From: Leptospira kanakyensis
Lineage (GTDB): Bacteria > Spirochaetota > Leptospiria > Leptospirales > Leptospiraceae
DNA: 64,000 bases
NCBI RefSeq assembly: GCF_004769235.1
Contig: NZ_RQFG01000019.1
Span: 1-64,000, forward strand
Reading direction: 5' to 3'
Below the pieces are notes generated by a model. It did not search any database, was not told where the DNA came from, and worked only from the letters and a program-made list of their open reading frames with translations. Made by a program: the position numbers and the translations under genes. Each line of letters begins with the position of its first letter. Within the stretch, counting starts at the first letter, position 1. Of the stretch, positions 63,368 to 64,000 are shown in pieces.

Positions 63368-64000
63368 GTGGAACCACCTTATATAGTTATCATTGCTTCG
63401 GGTTCTGAAATTACGGCCGGAAGGAGTTTGGATACAAATTCCGGTTGGATGGCGAATCAATTGTTTGAGTTGGGTTGGAAGGTAAAAAAGTTTATCACTT
63501 TACCAGATGATCCAGATCTTATTTTATCAGAACTCCAGACTCTAAAGGAGCTTACAAAATCAAAACCAGTTCTTGCGCTGATGACTGGTGGCCTTGGTCC
63601 CACAGAAGATGATTATACACTCGAAACAGTTTTAAAACTTAGCGGAAAAAAATCTTATTCCGTTGAAAAAGCAAAGATCCGTTTGCAAAGAATCTATGAA
63701 TCTCGTGGAAAACAATATAGCGATATACTTCCTACAGTAATGCGCCAAACACATGTTCCGGAAGATTGTAAAATTTTGGACAATAACGTTGGGATTGCAG
63801 TTGGATTTGTGGAGCCCATTGGAGTGGATTCTTATTTGGTTTGTATGCCAGGTGTTCCTTCTGAGATGAAGGAAATGTTCACAAGAAGACTCACTCCCGA
63901 ACTCAAACGAATTTACCCCAGAGAAAACTTAGTCCAAAAAACAAAATGGTTGTGGAATATTGGTGAATCTCTTTACCAAAAAGACTTTGTCGAAGCCCAT
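63368..64000 (+). CDS. CinA-like protein, N-terminal part (cut by window edge)
   Basis: From a GTG at 63368, six bases after argS, 211 codons remain open to the window edge. The MoaB/MogA-like domain of CinA is clear: DTNSGWMANQLFELGWKV, then the signature MTGGLGPTEDDYT near 74-86, and CMPGVPSEMKEMF near 160-172. CinA proteins hydrolyse ADP-ribose or NMN by-products and are linked to competence in some bacteria. The ELLxG element near the start is altered to GSEITAG. Whether the C-terminal amidase domain follows cannot be seen. The ribosome site is weak. Confidence 0.85.
   Translation, partial: MEPPYIVIIASGSEITAGRSLDTNSGWMANQLFELGWKVKKFITLPDDPDLILSELQTLKELTKSKPVLALMTGGLGPTEDDYTLETVLKLSGKKSYSVEKAKIRLQRIYESRGKQYSDILPTVMRQTHVPEDCKILDNNVGIAVGFVEPIGVDSYLVCMPGVPSEMKEMFTRRLTPELKRIYPRENLVQKTKWLWNIGESLYQKDFVEAH

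Overview
The window reads as a chromosomal segment of a Leptospira-like spirochaete, probably from the free-living (saprophytic) side of the genus. This is an inference from gene content: two tandem FlaB-type flagellins, many lipoproteins with loose spirochaetal lipoboxes, abundant TPR proteins, a PerR-type Fur protein, a GH57 branching enzyme and AT-rich, tightly packed genes. No rRNA, tRNA, CRISPR array, insertion sequence or prophage was recognised.

Layout. 1-4.6 kb: the 3' part of an unknown minus-strand gene, a 0.6 kb gene-free AT-rich stretch, then a three-gene minus-strand cassette: a RecA-like protein with a decayed P-loop, an 85-residue protein and a family B DNA polymerase of the PolB2 kind. 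An SOS-box-like palindrome lies directly in front of the cassette. I consider it the most interesting system here. 4.6-14.3 kb: an LpoB-like lipoprotein with a COG3014-like partner, purL, a flavin reductase facing a PerR-like regulator, mutL, an ECF sigma factor with a probable membrane anti-sigma partner, and a ribosome hibernation factor. 14.4-17.0 kb: a DUF4912 protein and a GH57 branching enzyme. 17.5-25.1 kb: a run from a 50-residue ORF through ribH, nusB, a large TPR protein, a methyltransferase, an RhlE-type helicase, an amidase and a membrane protein, closed by a strong terminator. 25.1-27.4 kb: two flagellin genes whose leaders both carry a hairpin with GGGA in the loop; the first is preceded by helically phased A-tracts and sigma-28-like -10 motifs.

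27.5-41.2 kb: a lipoprotein, a KefF/KefC-type antiporter pair, cyclophilin, a rhodanese, a GAF histidine kinase with a single-domain response regulator, a large lipoprotein facing a NamZ-like muramidase, DUF2797, an RluA-type pseudouridine synthase and ychF. 41.2-47.3 kb: a six-gene overlapping minus-strand operon. It joins a membrane-anchored protein, a NifS-like desulfurase, a CHAT-domain (caspase-like) protein with a membrane segment, an exported protein, an ECF sigma factor and an unknown protein, and ends at a terminator. I see it as a possible CHAT-linked signalling system. 47.3-51.9 kb: a TPR protein, a lipoprotein and a CapA-like protein.

52.0-64.0 kb: a housekeeping run, rpsF-ssb-rpsR-rplI-dnaB-aspS-phoH-pgpH-ybeY-recO-unknown-argS-cinA-like, with most junctions overlapping or nearly so. 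It covers ribosomal proteins, replication, tRNA charging, rRNA maturation and recombination. The last gene runs off the window.
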